Shown here in pieces: positions 1-11,096 of a DNA stretch of 64,000 bases. Positions within the stretch are counted from its first letter, which is position 1; each line of letters opens with the position of its first letter. This DNA comes from Cyprinodon diabolis (taxonomy: Eukaryota > Chordata > Actinopteri > Cyprinodontiformes > Cyprinodontidae): contig CM060078.1 of assembly GCA_030533445.1 (NCBI GenBank), forward strand, positions 20,546,591 to 20,610,590, written 5' to 3'. Below the pieces are notes generated by a model. That model ran no database searches. It had not been told where the DNA came from and saw only the letters and a list, made by a program, of their open reading frames with translations. Position numbers and translations under genes: made by a program.

Positions 1-1113
1 TTATTCTCCTCCCCTGGATCCTTAAAATGTATCAAACCACTTTTCTGTTTTAGCTGTCATAATTTCCCACCATCCCTCCCACGTTCAGGTAAACTCACTT
101 AGCGGTTTATTTTTACTCCATGATAAAGTAACTTTCACTTTTGCAATCTAAAGTCAAAACAGTATTTTTCTCGAGTGACAAGATGACAGGTGTGGTTCAG
201 ATGTTTGGCTTTCTGTCCTCCGTTAAATGCTTTCAATTTACTGCCCTCACACAAACACAAACGCACTAAATGGGCCTTCTTCTAAAACACTCACAGAACG
301 TCCCACTTTGAAACCTAAACGGCCAGCATCATTGAAGCTGACTGGAATGACTGACGAGGCATGCATGCTGTAAAGATGGTAATTTTACTATTCACTACCC
401 AGATTTTCCAACAAAAGCAGTTGTATGTTGTTGGGTGAGGAGTATCAATGGGACTGGACAAAGAACAACTGTTAGGCTTTTTGAGTTTCTATTAAATTTA
501 TCTTTTTCTATCATTTTATTTTTAAAACAGGCAATTTCACAGTCCTAATCTACAACCATCAGCATAAGGGGAGATGCAAACATCCAGATTCAGTCTGTAA
601 TAAATCTAAAACGATCACACACCCTGTCAAATTCCCAGTCTTTGTGGTGAAGATATAAAAAAAAAAAACATAAACCATATAAAATCTTCCCTTCGGCTTC
701 ATAAGTCTTCACAGCCTTAAACTAACACTTGGTCTTATACACTGCCTAGATTGCTTTCATATGCAAATCCTGAATAGAGCCCTGACATAAATCATACTGA
801 GTCTCAGTTATGTGAAATAATTTTCAATGTCAGGATTTCACTGATGTCGGATCATTTGTATGCTTTGGCAAAAGCCGTGGTTTATAGAGGGGTTTCAAAG
901 GATCAGCGGGATCTTAAAGGTACCATTAAGGAGAAGGATGCCAAAAGAAATATCTGCTTTATATGAAGTCTATGGCAAAGAAAAGCAGACATGAGTTATT
1001 TTAGAAATAATCAGAATATAAAGGCCGAAATATGACTATTGTAAAGGATTAGAAATGTTTCATTGTCAAAGTAGTGTGTTTGTCTCATTTTTGTTTAAAA
1101 GTCTCATGCTATT

Positions 1114-1416
1114 CACTGCAAAAAACATCTAGAAATAAGTTAAAAAAAAAAAAATCTTAAATTTATTGTATTTACTCTTAATTTGAGTAGGTAAATAAGA
1201 TTTTTTTTCACCAATATAATTAATATTTCTACTTTGAAAACAAGATCAGTTAAAATGCACTTGAAATAAGACAATGCAATAGTTTTTTTCCCTTATTTTA
1301 AAACTTTTAAATTATCTTGTTCATTGGTAAAGGGTCTCACTTATCACCTCAATTCAAAACAAAATGCACTTATTTTAAGAAAAATGAATTCTCTAGATTT
1401 GTTATTTTTTTCAGTG
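1114..1416. mobile_element. MITE with CACTGCAAAAA-type terminal inverted repeats
   Basis: The segment starts with CACTGCAAAAA and ends with TTTTTTTCAGTG, an imperfect terminal inverted repeat. Its body shares long stretches with 14153-14754, including the TAGAAATAAGT start, the central AATAAGA segments and the GCACTTATTTT segment. There is no open frame. Short length, AT-richness and terminal inverted repeats fit a non-autonomous DNA transposon. I could not define a target-site duplication, so the superfamily is unassigned. Confidence 0.6.
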
Positions 1417-2357
1417 TGAGATGTACGAGTTTGATTTTGTTTTAATTAAAAAAGAAATAGTGTAACTGAAGTGGGATATTAGGTGGTTCCATTTACTATT
1501 GTTAATACTACACTTTAAAGTTTTAGTATCTAACTATTTATAGTTATTAGTCACAATTTTCCAATCTTTCATAAAACACTTTTTGTTTCCCATTAGTTTG
1601 TTTTGTTGTTTTGCAATAGAATTGTGTTGAAAACCTCACATTAGAGATGAAAAGTGATTTTATCTTATTTCCTCATTTTTTAATACTTTCAAAGAATTAT
1701 CACAAGACAGGAGTGTGTCTTTTTCTGTTGCAAACTACTTCTTTCCTTCCTGATGGATAACTGGATAGATTTTTAGGAGCATGGCTGAATACAGGAACCT
1801 CGTTTTCTGCACATTGTTTTGTAGGAACAGCTTCTTCCTGTATTTTTAGCAGCCGTTTTCCATACTGATTGGCCACATCCTGAGAGAATAGCGTAAATAG
1901 TTAGCCGCTGAATGTGACTATCAGACATTGTTAGAATACCTAAAAGGAAGTATATTAGTTTATCTAGAACAGTATAGAGAGTGATTTACACACATCCCTC
2001 CTAATTATATTCTACATGTATGGACACACACCATGTTTAAAGGTCGGGTGTGTTTGATTTGCGTCAGCACCTGGTTTAGAGACATCCTGATGATCAAGGC
2101 ACGTTTCCTCTGCAGTGATTAATGCCACTGTTTTCTTCCTATTAAGTAAATCATTTAAAAAGCCACGCCACCTATTTCCCCCTCCCTCTGGATGTGTTTG
2201 TGTAAGGCAGGGACTTGATGGTTTATATGGAACAGCTAATTTTCACCTTTTGTCTTGTAAAGGTTTGTAAGTGATTTTTACACCTTTAAGTTTCAGTGAG
2301 TTAATTTCTAAAAATTTTTATCTTTTTTACATTCACAATAATGGACATTTCATAGAA

Positions 2358-2420
2358 AGTCTTTTTTGTGGAACAGTCACCTAGCATAATGCTGCCATCA
2401 CCATGCTTGACAATTAATAC
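2358..2420 (-). pseudogene. Tc1-like transposase scrap
   Basis: The reverse complement translates to a short stretch resembling the VKHGGGSIMLWGC region that precedes the last catalytic acidic residue in Tc1 transposases; here it reads VKHGDGSIMLGDC. Flanking sequence does not continue the similarity in an open frame. It is best read as a small decayed remnant. Confidence 0.35.
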
Positions 2421-4477
2421 AATTTCCTTTATTTGAGAATCCTCACTATAACTATATTATCATAATTCTGTTATGATTAATATAAGCCCAATGAAACTTT
2501 AATTTCTAAAATGAATAACTTTTATGCCAATAGCCGTTTTTTTTGTTAACCTTTCACTAAAACCTTTATAGGTGTAGATTTATTATAAATCTATTTTTTG
2601 GAAATATCCGTTTATGCAGTGATAAGAGCTTAACTTTAGCTTTTAGCTTTCATCAAACCCTGGCTAAATATTCATAGTTCGTTAAAGAAGTGGTTCGACT
2701 CTGATCTTTTAGTCTGAGGGGGATGTTTATTTTGTTTAACTCATTACAAATAAACTGTTCGTTGAAGAACAAAGATCTGCTGTAAAACAAAGTGAAAATC
2801 TATAAATAAAGTTTGTGAGTCAGTGGGCCCTGCAGTGGAGAAGCCACTATGACTGAACAACTGAGAGTTGATTTTGGCTGGCCTAATTTAAAACACGGAG
2901 GCTGATGGGTACATAGATGTTTGTCTGTATGCGCTGTTAAAGGGGATGTGTTTGTGAGTCGGCTCCCAGCGCATCAACTTCAGAGGTAGTGAACTTAGTT
3001 CTGACTCAGGAAAAACAGACCTTGGGGTTAGAGAACATTGGAAGGTAATGTAATGGTTGTGTTGTGAAATGGTGTTCATTTCTACACTGTAACTTCAAAA
3101 CAAATTACTTGGGTACAGTCTAGAAAGATAGTTCATGCTTAACCATTTGATTTAGGTTTACAATTTTGTCTTGCTAAACTGGAAAAGTAATTAAGCTAAT
3201 CTTGATAAACTCTTTTAAAAACATTGGTAACTTGCAAATGCTTTTATTCCATTTGTATTTTTTTTCTCTTTGTCCATTTTGGCCAGTGTTGCCACTGTAA
3301 CCTAAGTCACACTCGGTCACACATACTGCAAACTGTTTAGGCTTTTCCCTAAAGGTTGGTGATACTGAGCACTAATTACAAAAATCTGTCAAAGATACCT
3401 TCACCAGGCTGGAAATATAACCTTTTAGGTCAGAGTCACCTGATCAATGCCATGCTTATTTAAATCAATCCCTCTTCTGATGTTTCCTGACTATTGACAT
3501 TTTATCATCAGTGACTGAATTCCTTTTCTGTCAGCTGTGATTTTTTTCTGAGACCTAAAAAGACTTTAAATTCAGGTTATTCTGGACCTGTGCTTCTTAA
3601 ACGAGCTCTAAATACCACAAAATGCTGTTTTAAGGAATTTCACAAACTGCATTTTTGTTCATTAGCGTTCACTTTAGGTTTTAGTCCATAGTGATTGAAA
3701 GGTTCAGAGGAATAATAAAGCCTTCTAAGTATAGATGCCAGAAAAACATTGAAATTGTTCTTCCTACAATCCAAAAACTCTAAACTAATCTTAGATTCAT
3801 TTTTGCATTTTTTTTTTTTTTTTTTTTTTTGGTTTTTGGATCCCAAGAATGAAACCCGACGAATACTCAAAACGGTTTAACATGGAAACGTTTTACCCAA
3901 ATGTCTTTGAAATTAAATGATGAAAGTGATGATCTTAGCTCTGCACCTTTTTATTCCTGGTTAATTTTTTTTTTTTTTAAACTACTCCGCTGTACCTCTG
4001 GCTTTGTTTTTCCCTATTCAGCTCAATTTAACTGCAGTGTTATGCTTTATCACTCAAATATCAGTGTGGAAATGATGAGTTCACTCTATTGAAGCACCTA
4101 TTTCTTTATTACACCTTTAACATCTGATATAAACATCTAAAATACTGATTCAATGTGTTTGGGATTGTTTCTCAGCTTTAGCACATGGAATACAAAATAA
4201 GTCATCTGTTCTGACACTACTTTGTTCACAATGTAGTAGTTAGCTGAGACATAGTGCTGTGAAGTATTTGCATCCAGGTGACTGGTAGAGCAGGAAGGAA
4301 ATGGTTCATTACCATCAAATTAAAGGCTTTTCCTTAAACCCCACCCCTCAAACACACACACAAGCCTCCTCTGAAATCTGCATTCAAATGGATAGGCGCA
4401 GATCTGGGCCATCACATTTATAAAAAGCATTTTGTAAAAAGATAAGTGTTAAATCAACATTCCTTGTCATTCTGCAG

Positions 4478-4741
4478 GTCTACAGGCAGGACTGCGAGAC
4501 GTTCGGAATGGTTGTGAAAATGCTCGTGGCTAAGGATCCCAACTTGGAGAAACAGCTGCAAGTCCCTCTCAGAGAGAACCTTGGAGAGATACGAGACCGC
4601 TGTCTGAGCGACCTTAAACACTTCATCAGAGAGCTGGATGAGGAGGTCCGGCTGCAAGAACCGACAGTCTGTGACTCTGCCACTCCTGCCATTTCCCAGA
4701 AACTCTCAAAGACCGGAGTGAACCACAGCTCATCTTTCTGA
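4478..4741 (+). CDS. pphln1: Periphilin 1, terminal coding exon
   Basis: This exon encodes the last 87 residues of periphilin 1, a nuclear protein and subunit of the HUSH silencing complex with TASOR and MPP8. The acceptor TTCTGCAG precedes GTC TAC AGG, giving VYRQDCETFGMVVKML, which matches the conserved start of the mammalian periphilin C-terminal helical domain. The following DPNLEKQLQ...LRENLGEIRDRCLSDLKHFIREL segment also aligns with the mammalian DPSLEKSIQ/LRQNL/ELKHFIAE pattern (recalled, not searched). The fish tail after the LKHFI motif is longer and serine-rich, ending NHSSSF before TGA at 4739-4741. In HUSH this helical domain mediates dimerisation and TASOR binding. The frame starts in phase 0 at the acceptor. 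Earlier exons lie outside the window. The gene converges on prickle1. Confidence 0.93.
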   Translation, partial: VYRQDCETFGMVVKMLVAKDPNLEKQLQVPLRENLGEIRDRCLSDLKHFIRELDEEVRLQEPTVCDSATPAISQKLSKTGVNHSSSF

Positions 4742-5215
4742 TTCGTTTTTTTGTTGTTTTTTCCTGACTCCGCTCCAATAATGCAAGGAATTTTTGGAAT
4801 GATCGGCTCAAATTTAGGATTGTTTGGCTGAACGTACTGTAGGTCACAGCAAGCCATGAAACTCTTCACAGGACTGACCAGTGTTATATTTGAATGGACC
4901 CTTTATTAGGTTTTCTATGATATATGTCAAAATATTCTAAACGATATTCTGTTTAATGTTAAATTGTTATTTAAAATTAAGTCACCATGGCTCCCATGGG
5001 TTCGGTTTAACGTTCATTTTTCAAGCATTTTCTCACATTTTTTAAGTCTTGTTTTCTGGTATGTGAATTGAATTATAAATCGTCAGATGTATGTATATGT
5101 ATAAGTTGGTGCTGCAAATGAAAAAAATGTTAAAAGATCATATAAATTTGTACTGTCTTGAAATATTTGAATTTGACTTTTTGCTTTTTAAAAGTGTGCA
5201 GTAAACATGCAAATC
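4742..5215 (+). other. pphln1: Probable pphln1 3' UTR
   Basis: The sequence after the pphln1 stop codon is AT-rich, unique-looking and non-coding. I see no canonical AATAAA before the Tc1 remnant begins near 5390. Possible weak poly(A) signals are TATAAA near 5139 and AGTAAA near 5202. The end given is therefore approximate. Confidence 0.4.
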
Positions 5216-5389
5216 CTATCCATCTTTATATAAATCTTATATTGCTTAATTATTGGCAGCTATGGTAAATTAATACATGTAAAAGCTTTTTGGCTTTAAA
5301 GTTACCATATTTTATTACATCACTTACTGCTCATCACCTTGGTTTTAATTAGAAATGGAAAATTTAAACCCTAACCCTAATCACAAGAC

Positions 5390-6560
5390 TTGCACTTTTT
5401 GAAAACTGCCACATGCTTTGTACATCTAGATTTAGGCAGTTTGGCCCATTCTTCTTTGCAGTACATCTAAAAATCCATCAGGTTGGATAGGAAACGTCTG
5501 CATGGCCATTTTCAGGTCTGCCAGAGCTGTTCAATCCGATTTGAGTCTGGACTCTGGCTTGGACACTCCAGGACATTAAGGAAGTATTTCTAAAGCCATT
5601 TTGGGATCTTGGCAATGCTTTAGGTCGTTTCCCCAGTCTGAAGTCCAGGGAGCTCTGAAGCAGATTTTCCATTCAGGGTGTCTCTTTGCATTTCTGCATT
5701 CATCTTTCCTTCTATATTGACTACGCTGACATTATCTGCAAAAAAAAAAAAATCACCGTAACTCTTTGCACCAACTTTGCCCATGGTATTACCCTGGTGA
5801 TGAGTCTTGGTTGGTTTCCTCCAAAATGACACCTGGCATTCACATCAGAGTTAAATCATTGTTTTAGATAAGAGAATGATCATGGAAGACCTTTGGGAAT
5901 TTGTCAAAAGGTGTCTAAAGGACTTCCAGACCAAGTTAAAAACACATTTAAAAGTGGCTTTCATCTGGACACTACTGTACAGGCCTGAATGGTGGCAGCT
6001 GGGATTGTTGTCCTTCTGGAAGGTTCTTGGTCACCTCTTCTAAGGGCCCCTAACCAGCTCTAGAAAGAGCCCAGGTGGTTCCAAACTTATTCCATTAATA
6101 AACAAAGTGCTCACTAGAAACTTCAAAGCAGTATTTTTATTTTCCAGTGTTTTTCCCCAGATTTGTGTCTCCAGACAATCCTCTCTAGGAGGTCCACACC
6201 CATTTCAATTCAATTCATGTTCCATGTTTGCACTCTGACAGGGACCGCCAACTATGCCACCTTAAAGACAAGTGTGTGCCTCTTTTAGTTAAGTCCATTC
6301 AGCTGAATTACTATGGGAGGACTCCATTTAAACTGTTAAAACCTTTTCAGAATGATTAGTGGAAACAATATTCACATCAGCTCAATCTTCAATGCTTCAG
6401 TAAATGCAGTTTCTCAGTTTTCTTTTTTCAGTAACTCAGCAAATATCTCCAAAAACCTTTTTTTTAATTGTTATAAGTTATTGTTTGCAGAATTTTGAGA
6501 AAAGAGATTAATTTAGAACCCTTTGGAATAAGGCTGCACTATAGCTAAATGTGTAAGACC
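5390..6560 (-). mobile_element. Decayed Tc1/mariner transposon (Tc1-like)
   Basis: Read on the minus strand, this block carries fragments of a Tc1 transposase broken by stops and frameshifts. Around 6165-6220 the reverse strand reads VDLLERIVWRHKSGEKHWKI, matching the N-terminal helix-turn-helix of fish Tc1 transposases. On the plus strand, phrases such as the one beginning TTTGGCCCATTCTTCTTTGCAG (about 5440) and TTGGAATAAGGCTG (about 6520) are typical of a family abundant in fish genomes. No complete frame remains, so the element is dead. It sits between the convergent 3' ends of pphln1 and prickle1. Confidence 0.8.
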
Positions 6561-6576
6561 TGCAGCCATGTGCATT
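6496..6576. repeat. Tc1 terminal segment, first copy of a direct duplication
   Basis: This ~80-bp end of the Tc1-like element (AGAGATTAATTTAGAACC ... GGAATAAGGCTGCAC ... GCAGCCAT) recurs in the same orientation at 7239-7317 with modest divergence. The second copy lies outside the main element, so it is either a separate truncated insertion or a local duplication. Confidence 0.6.
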
Positions 6577-7634
6577 CCTGTCACCCTGTGTTACATTTGT
6601 TTGACATAAAATGATTACAAATATATGTTTCCAATAGTGTCTTAATTCCCATGGAATAACAAATGGTTCAACAAAATGTTGAAGCATAAATTAAATTAAA
6701 CCTTTCTCAGTTACATACACAGCACTGAATCAAGGTTGTATTTTTTTTAGTTTTTTTCTTTGGCTACTTTTTAAAGAAGTAACATATAGGGAGCCATTTT
6801 AGCCAAGATTGGATAATCCTGTTTTACATGTAATTAGAAAGAGGAAAATCCTCAATGTGTTGCTTTTTGTTTCTATATGATATATTGTAAGATATCAATT
6901 ACTATAATAACAACAACCAAAATATATTTAATTAGGAAAAAAACATTTTATTGAATTTTGCAGTTCTTGTTTATTTTTTCCCTAAAATTTTCATAGGCCG
7001 TCTGGCAAAACCACAAGGGCCTCCACTTTTAAATATTGCTGGCCTGGTCACCTGAAAAGAAAAAAAAATGCAAACCTTCCTTTCTCTGACTGCAGATACA
7101 AGCGCAATTGGGTAGCTGTTTTCCTGTAACCATTTACTGACTTCTAAACATCAGTACCCATCTAGATTACATTAGTTTGTTTACTTTTGGTTCCCATTTT
7201 GAAGAAGGCAAAATAGAAGAAGTTATGTGCACGTAGCCTGAGAAGAGAGATCAATTTAGTACCTGTTGGAATAAGGCTGCACAATGGCTAAATGTAGAAG
7301 GCATGCAGCCATCCAATATGTATCCTCGGTGATTAAAAGTTAGTCAAATGTTTTGATTACATGTTTATAGTCTTCTGAAGCACCAATAAATATGGTACTA
7401 GTGACTTCTTAATGTAAGGGTCTTTTTCCAGCTCTGAATATTTTTTTCATTCAAACCATAAACAATCCATGGATGAAAGATAAATGGTCAAAAAAAACCT
7501 ATTTAATGATGAAAAACATTGCTGGAATATTGTGAAGGTGCCATGTAAAGGTTTTAGAAACTGTCTCTACTCCAAGCTCAAGTCAGTCATGAAAAAGACA
7601 TCAATAAACTTGATTCAAATAGAAAATTCTCAAA
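6577..7634. other. Intergenic spacer between pphln1 and prickle1
   Basis: AT-rich sequence without a recognisable gene. It contains the second Tc1-end copy at 7239-7317. Another TTTATT (AATAAA on the minus strand) near 6947 could be a distal prickle1 poly(A) signal. A 71-residue plus-strand frame at 7484-7699 runs into the prickle1 3' UTR and looks like chance. Confidence 0.5.
7239..7317. repeat. Tc1 terminal segment, second copy
   Basis: Direct repeat of 6496-6576: shared blocks include AGAGAT(C/T)AATTTAG, TTGGAATAAGGCTGCAC and GCAGCCAT. No transposase remains next to it. Confidence 0.55.
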
Positions 7635-8228
7635 GCATTGGAGAAAAAAAAATTTATTACAGGCTTTTACATCATAAAGCATATGTTTGGTTATCTTAGG
7701 GCAACGGTGGTGATCAGATCCAAACATGGGTGTGTTTCTGCCAGTTCTGTATACGGAATATGAGTAAATAATGTGGGAGGTGGTGCAAATAATCATTAAT
7801 AACAAGACCATTTTCTGTGAATAAAGCTGTACCATGTTCCTCTTCTTTTTTTATACTCATCTACCTCAAACAAAACAGTTTTTACACTTTCAAATGAGTA
7901 TAAAAATACCAGTCCTGAAATTTTAACTTATTATATACAATTTTCTTGTCTTGCTAAACATTAAATAATTTTTCGGTTAGTTTCTAGGTTCAACTTCCAT
8001 TGTCAACCTCCAGAAAATGCACTTATATACTGTTGCCAAAGTGAACATTTCAAGACTTCCACTAGTTACACACATTCTAACTGTTGAGCATTTGGCCAGT
8101 TTTGCATACATGTAAGATGTGTCTTAACAACTTAACAATAGCCTCTTTACGAAATATGACAAACCTAGCTTAACATCTTTACAATATTGCATGTTTAGTG
8201 CACTTTCCGACATCCTTAAGGTGGTACG
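7635..8228 (-). other. prickle1: Probable prickle1 3' UTR
   Basis: On the minus strand this follows the prickle1 stop codon. It is AT-rich and non-coding. The first canonical AATAAA on the minus strand lies at 7658-7653, so cleavage would fall near 7635. A more distal signal near 6950 cannot be excluded. Confidence 0.5.
7653..7658 (-). terminator. prickle1: Candidate prickle1 poly(A) signal AATAAA
   Basis: The plus strand reads TTTATT, i.e. AATAAA on the minus strand, about 570 bases past the prickle1 stop. It is the nearest canonical hexamer. Confidence 0.45.
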
Positions 8229-9184
8229 CTAAGAAATTATACAGTTTTTGGAGCTGTGGCCTTTTCTGCGACCAGTCTGTGAGCCACTGCTGAGGGCCGT
8301 GAGGGCAGTCACCCTCGTCGGGTAGTCTTCTGTGTAGTAGCGCCCAACCGCTCGAGGCTGGGGTATTGGTTGACCGAGGAAATATCCCTCTTCCTCAGAG
8401 TCCGATGATGAAGAGGAACAAGTGGAACACCACTCGTCCTCGTCTCTGTGGAGACCCATGAAATGTTCAAACCGTGAGTCCTTCTGGTTTGAACTACGGA
8501 TCATATAGTCAGATCGGGTTTGAGTGTAGGATAGCGGCAGCATGTGTGTGGGGTGCTGTAGATGCATTGCACCATATTGTGGCTTTACGATATCATGCTG
8601 CTGATGTTCAAATGGCCTTTGAGCTCTCTCCACAGGTACCATGTGAAGGGCGTTGTCCGAACGGGTCTTGCGACTCCTGTGGCACCGGCCCTGTCGGTGG
8701 TGTTGGGGCCGGCTTCTGCCATGCTGGCTTGTCGAGTGGCTTCTTGCTCTGCCAAGCTCATCTGGGCAGCATGCTCTCCTCTGTGGCTTCTCACTCATGG
8801 GATGTTTTTTTACTGTGACCTCATATCCATCATTGTATCCATTGTCCACTGTGTCCTCTGAGAACTTGACCATTTGGGGTGGCCTGGAATGCGACTTGCT
8901 CCTCCTTAGAGCTGGAGCCTGAACAAAGGATGCGGGAAGGCCCTCTGAATGTGGAGAAATTGAGTGAAGGCCTACAGGAGGGACCACCCTCATTCCAAGG
9001 GCCACTGAATTCTCTGCTTCTTCAACTCTCTTTTCAATGTTGAGACTAAGGGAGTTAGCACTGTGGTGAATATGGGATGAATTAAAGGTTCCCATGTTGC
9101 TCATGTTCTCGCACTCAGTCAGAGAGGAATCCTGAACTGCATGAAGGTTGTAGACTGTGGGTGCATCTCCATCCACTGAAGCAC
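8229..9184 (-). CDS. prickle1: Prickle1, coding exon 7 (C-terminus with CaaX box)
   Basis: The acceptor CTACTAG precedes GTGCTTCAG; the first two bases complete a split glycine codon, and the frame then reads ASVDGDAPT, as in vertebrate PRICKLE1. About 317 residues follow to TAG at 8231-8229. Recognisable blocks are the CENMSNMGT motif, the LRRSKSHSRP basic/serine motif, VKFSEDTVDNG, the RKTRSDNALH segment, and the acidic serine stretch SSSDSEEEGYFLGQPIPQPR. The protein ends KNCIIS, a CaaX box for farnesylation that places Prickle at membranes for planar cell polarity signalling. The middle is more diverged and histidine/arginine-rich than mammalian PRICKLE1. The antisense open frames at 8474-8922 are shadows. 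The GASVDG junction and the preceding exon favour Prickle1 over Prickle2. Confidence 0.95.
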
Positions 9185-9277
9185 CTAGTAGAGTAAACAA
9201 GGAATATCTGTTGGAATGTGTTTTTTATACATTAAAATAGTGAAAAACCTAATGTAGGAAATAAGGACCATACATAC

Positions 9278-10276
9278 CAGTGATGTTTGACAAAGCAAGG
9301 GAGTCCATGGAGTCTCCAACACCATTCTCAACATTCCTCAACTCATCAGCGATACATTCTAGGGAGTCTTCATACCACTGTCTTGTGTCTGGCCAAAAAG
9401 CCTGTTTACCTATTCCAGACTGCTCCTGATCTTGGTCAAGTTCCAGCTCTTGGATCTTTCTTGCACTTGCAGGACCTGGATGACTCCCATAAGCAGAGTC
9501 TCCGAGGCCATCTTGCGACTGGGCCCAGTACATCTCCGGTAGATGTTTCTTGTCCATCAAGCCTGGACTGAGGCTGTTAGCTCGAGATTGATCAGAAGTC
9601 TGGCTCTGAGTGGGACTGGTAGGGGTTGGAGAGGAGGGGTTAATGCCCACAGATGTAGAATCAGACTTCAGCCATGGATCCGACACACCTATTAGCTTTG
9701 TTGAGTCACTGTTGGGGCTTGGTGATTTTAGGGATTGAGGTTGGAGTTGGTGCAGCATCCCACGGTCACCAAACTTAAGCAGGAGCTGAGTCATATAGTC
9801 ATCATGCTGAGCCCACTCCTCTGGATCCTCCTCTCCAGCAGCTTCCTGCTCCTCCCGCTCCCTCCAGAACCTCTCCTCCTCAAGACCAAGATGCGTTAGC
9901 TTACTCCCCACTATATCAATGTCGCCATCAGCATCTCTATTGCCCTGTCCCTCCGCAAAACCTTGCTCATAAGGCGCAACTGTAGCAGGAGGGTTAAATA
10001 GCTGTGACTGTCTCCACTCTTCAGCAGGCCTACTGCTCTTCCCCATGCGAACGCTCTGGCGGGACTCCCGAGAGCGGGCCGACTGGAAAGCAGAATCTGA
10101 TGAGTCCGAGGCATGTACATCTTCACCTTGGCTGCAGGCCTTTGAGCAATAGATGCGACCTTGCTTGGGTAAGAAGGGACAACCCAGCAAGGACGTCTTA
10201 CATTGGGCACAACAGAAGCACTGGTCGGTGGCGTGCCAGTGAACACCCTCATAGGTCATCTGGGCATGGTCAACGC
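9278..10276 (-). CDS. prickle1: Prickle1, coding exon 6 (most of LIM3 and linker)
   Basis: This 999-bp exon starts after acceptor TCTATAG and ends at donor ACTG|GTATGT within SNITG. It completes a split glycine, then reads [10 protein letters not shown] and [14 protein letters not shown], carrying LIM3 zinc ligands. [14 protein letters not shown] and [21 protein letters not shown] follow, matching the Prickle1 post-LIM3 signature. The downstream linker includes [21 protein letters not shown], a serine/proline-rich region, and [20 protein letters not shown], strongly conserved in PRICKLE1. Residues run about 260-593 of the 910-residue model. A ~90-residue insert rich in Ser/Pro/Asp between the LLLKFGD and YWAQSQDG blocks looks longer than in mammals, which would help explain why the protein exceeds the 831 residues I recall for human PRICKLE1. 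Confidence 0.96.
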
Positions 10277-10614
10277 CTATAGAAAGGAAAAACAAGAATC
10301 CCAATACAGTAAGCATGTTTTCAAGCGCCTGACTGAGAATGTAGATATGGCAAATAACATCTCAAAGCAATATTTATATTTCATAAAATTGTTTCTAATA
10401 CATTATAGCACTTTATTCTCCTTTTTATAAATAAAAAATAATATTTTTTTGTTACATCTGTATTTTCTTTAATAATGAGCAGTTTCCCTCCTAAATGCTC
10501 TCACCACTCTCTCTTTTCCTGGTATTATGGGGCTGAATAAAAATGCATACTAGATGTTTGGTATGCAAACAGAGAGATTCTTTGTTTTTTCTCATGATTT
10601 TAGTGATGACTTAC

Positions 10615-10801
10615 CAATGTTTTCCCCACAGGCCTCACAGTACTCTGCATACAGGGACTCAAAGCACCCACAGCAATAGGGACGTCCATTTTTCATGATG
10701 TATCGCTGTCCGCCCAGCATCGTCCCGCACTCAAAACAGGCAAAGTGCTTCATGTGCCAGTGACGTCCCTCCGCCTCAGTGCATTCATCTGCAAAGATGA
10801 T
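10615..10801 (-). CDS. prickle1: Prickle1, coding exon 5 (LIM2)
   Basis: The exon runs from acceptor GTCATAG to donor CATTG|GTAAGT. It encodes [20 protein letters not shown], then the LIM2 zinc ligands (HFACFEC, YCCGC) and [10 protein letters not shown], which are nearly invariant in vertebrate Prickles. It ends with [15 protein letters not shown], whose cysteines (about residues 252 and 255) start LIM3. Length is 187 bp, entering in phase 0 and leaving in phase 1, which matches the split glycine at exon 6. LIM domains are zinc-binding protein-interaction modules; in Prickle they take part in contacts with Vangl and Dishevelled. The open frame around this exon is short, so it is defined by splice sites and homology. 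Confidence 0.95.
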
Positions 10802-10892
10802 CTATGACGGCAAATTTGCAAACCGTTGTTAGTTTGCATCAGTTTTACATACTACAGTTGTCGGTTACTATTAAAACAGCTGTGTTGGTTAC

Positions 10893-11096
10893 CTCATCAC
10901 AGGAGGAGCATCGGGGTTTCATGAGCTCAGCATGGTGTCTTCCACAGAAGATTTTGCCATTTTGATAGAAGTAGATGAGATCCACCAGGAGCTCTTGGCA
11001 TGTGGAGCATGCAAAGCAGGCCGGGTGCCAGCAGGGACCTGGCCCAGCTCTGGAGGCAAAAATGGCCATCTCCCCTCCATTAATCCCACCACGACA
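10893..11096 (-). CDS. prickle1: Prickle1, coding exon 4 (LIM1)
   Basis: Acceptor CTGATAG precedes TGTCGTGGTGGG; donor is GATGAG|GTAACC. The 68 codons read [20 protein letters not shown], then [12 protein letters not shown] and [20 protein letters not shown], ending PRCSSCDE. Together with CEN from the previous exon this completes LIM1 (about residues 127-186) and opens LIM2 with the C-x2-C pair at about 192/195. The GINGGE and FASRAGPG blocks are Prickle hallmarks. The downstream intron is only 91 bp (10802-10892 lies between this exon and exon 5). Antisense frames here are shadows. Confidence 0.96.

Larger units (their letters stand above)
1..4477 (+). other. pphln1: pphln1 last intron (3' part)
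   Basis: This stretch lies directly upstream of the terminal pphln1 exon and ends in a polypyrimidine-type acceptor, TTCTGCAG. I read it on both strands for another pphln1 exon and found none. It is AT-rich and holds a MITE at 1114-1416, a small Tc1-like scrap near 2358-2420 (reverse strand reads like the VKHGDGSIML motif of Tc1 transposases), and a homopolymer T run near 3808-3830. The short open frames here look like chance frames. Confidence 0.75.

Noticed and set aside
4454..4869. Minus-strand open frames opposite the pphln1 exon
   Set aside because: They are shadows of the conserved periphilin exon on the plus strand.
5369..5382. Telomere-like CCCTAACCCTAA
   Set aside because: Only about two units; too short to mean an interstitial telomere array.
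8474..8922. Several plus-strand open frames opposite prickle1 exon 7
   Set aside because: They are antisense shadows of a well-supported conserved coding exon.
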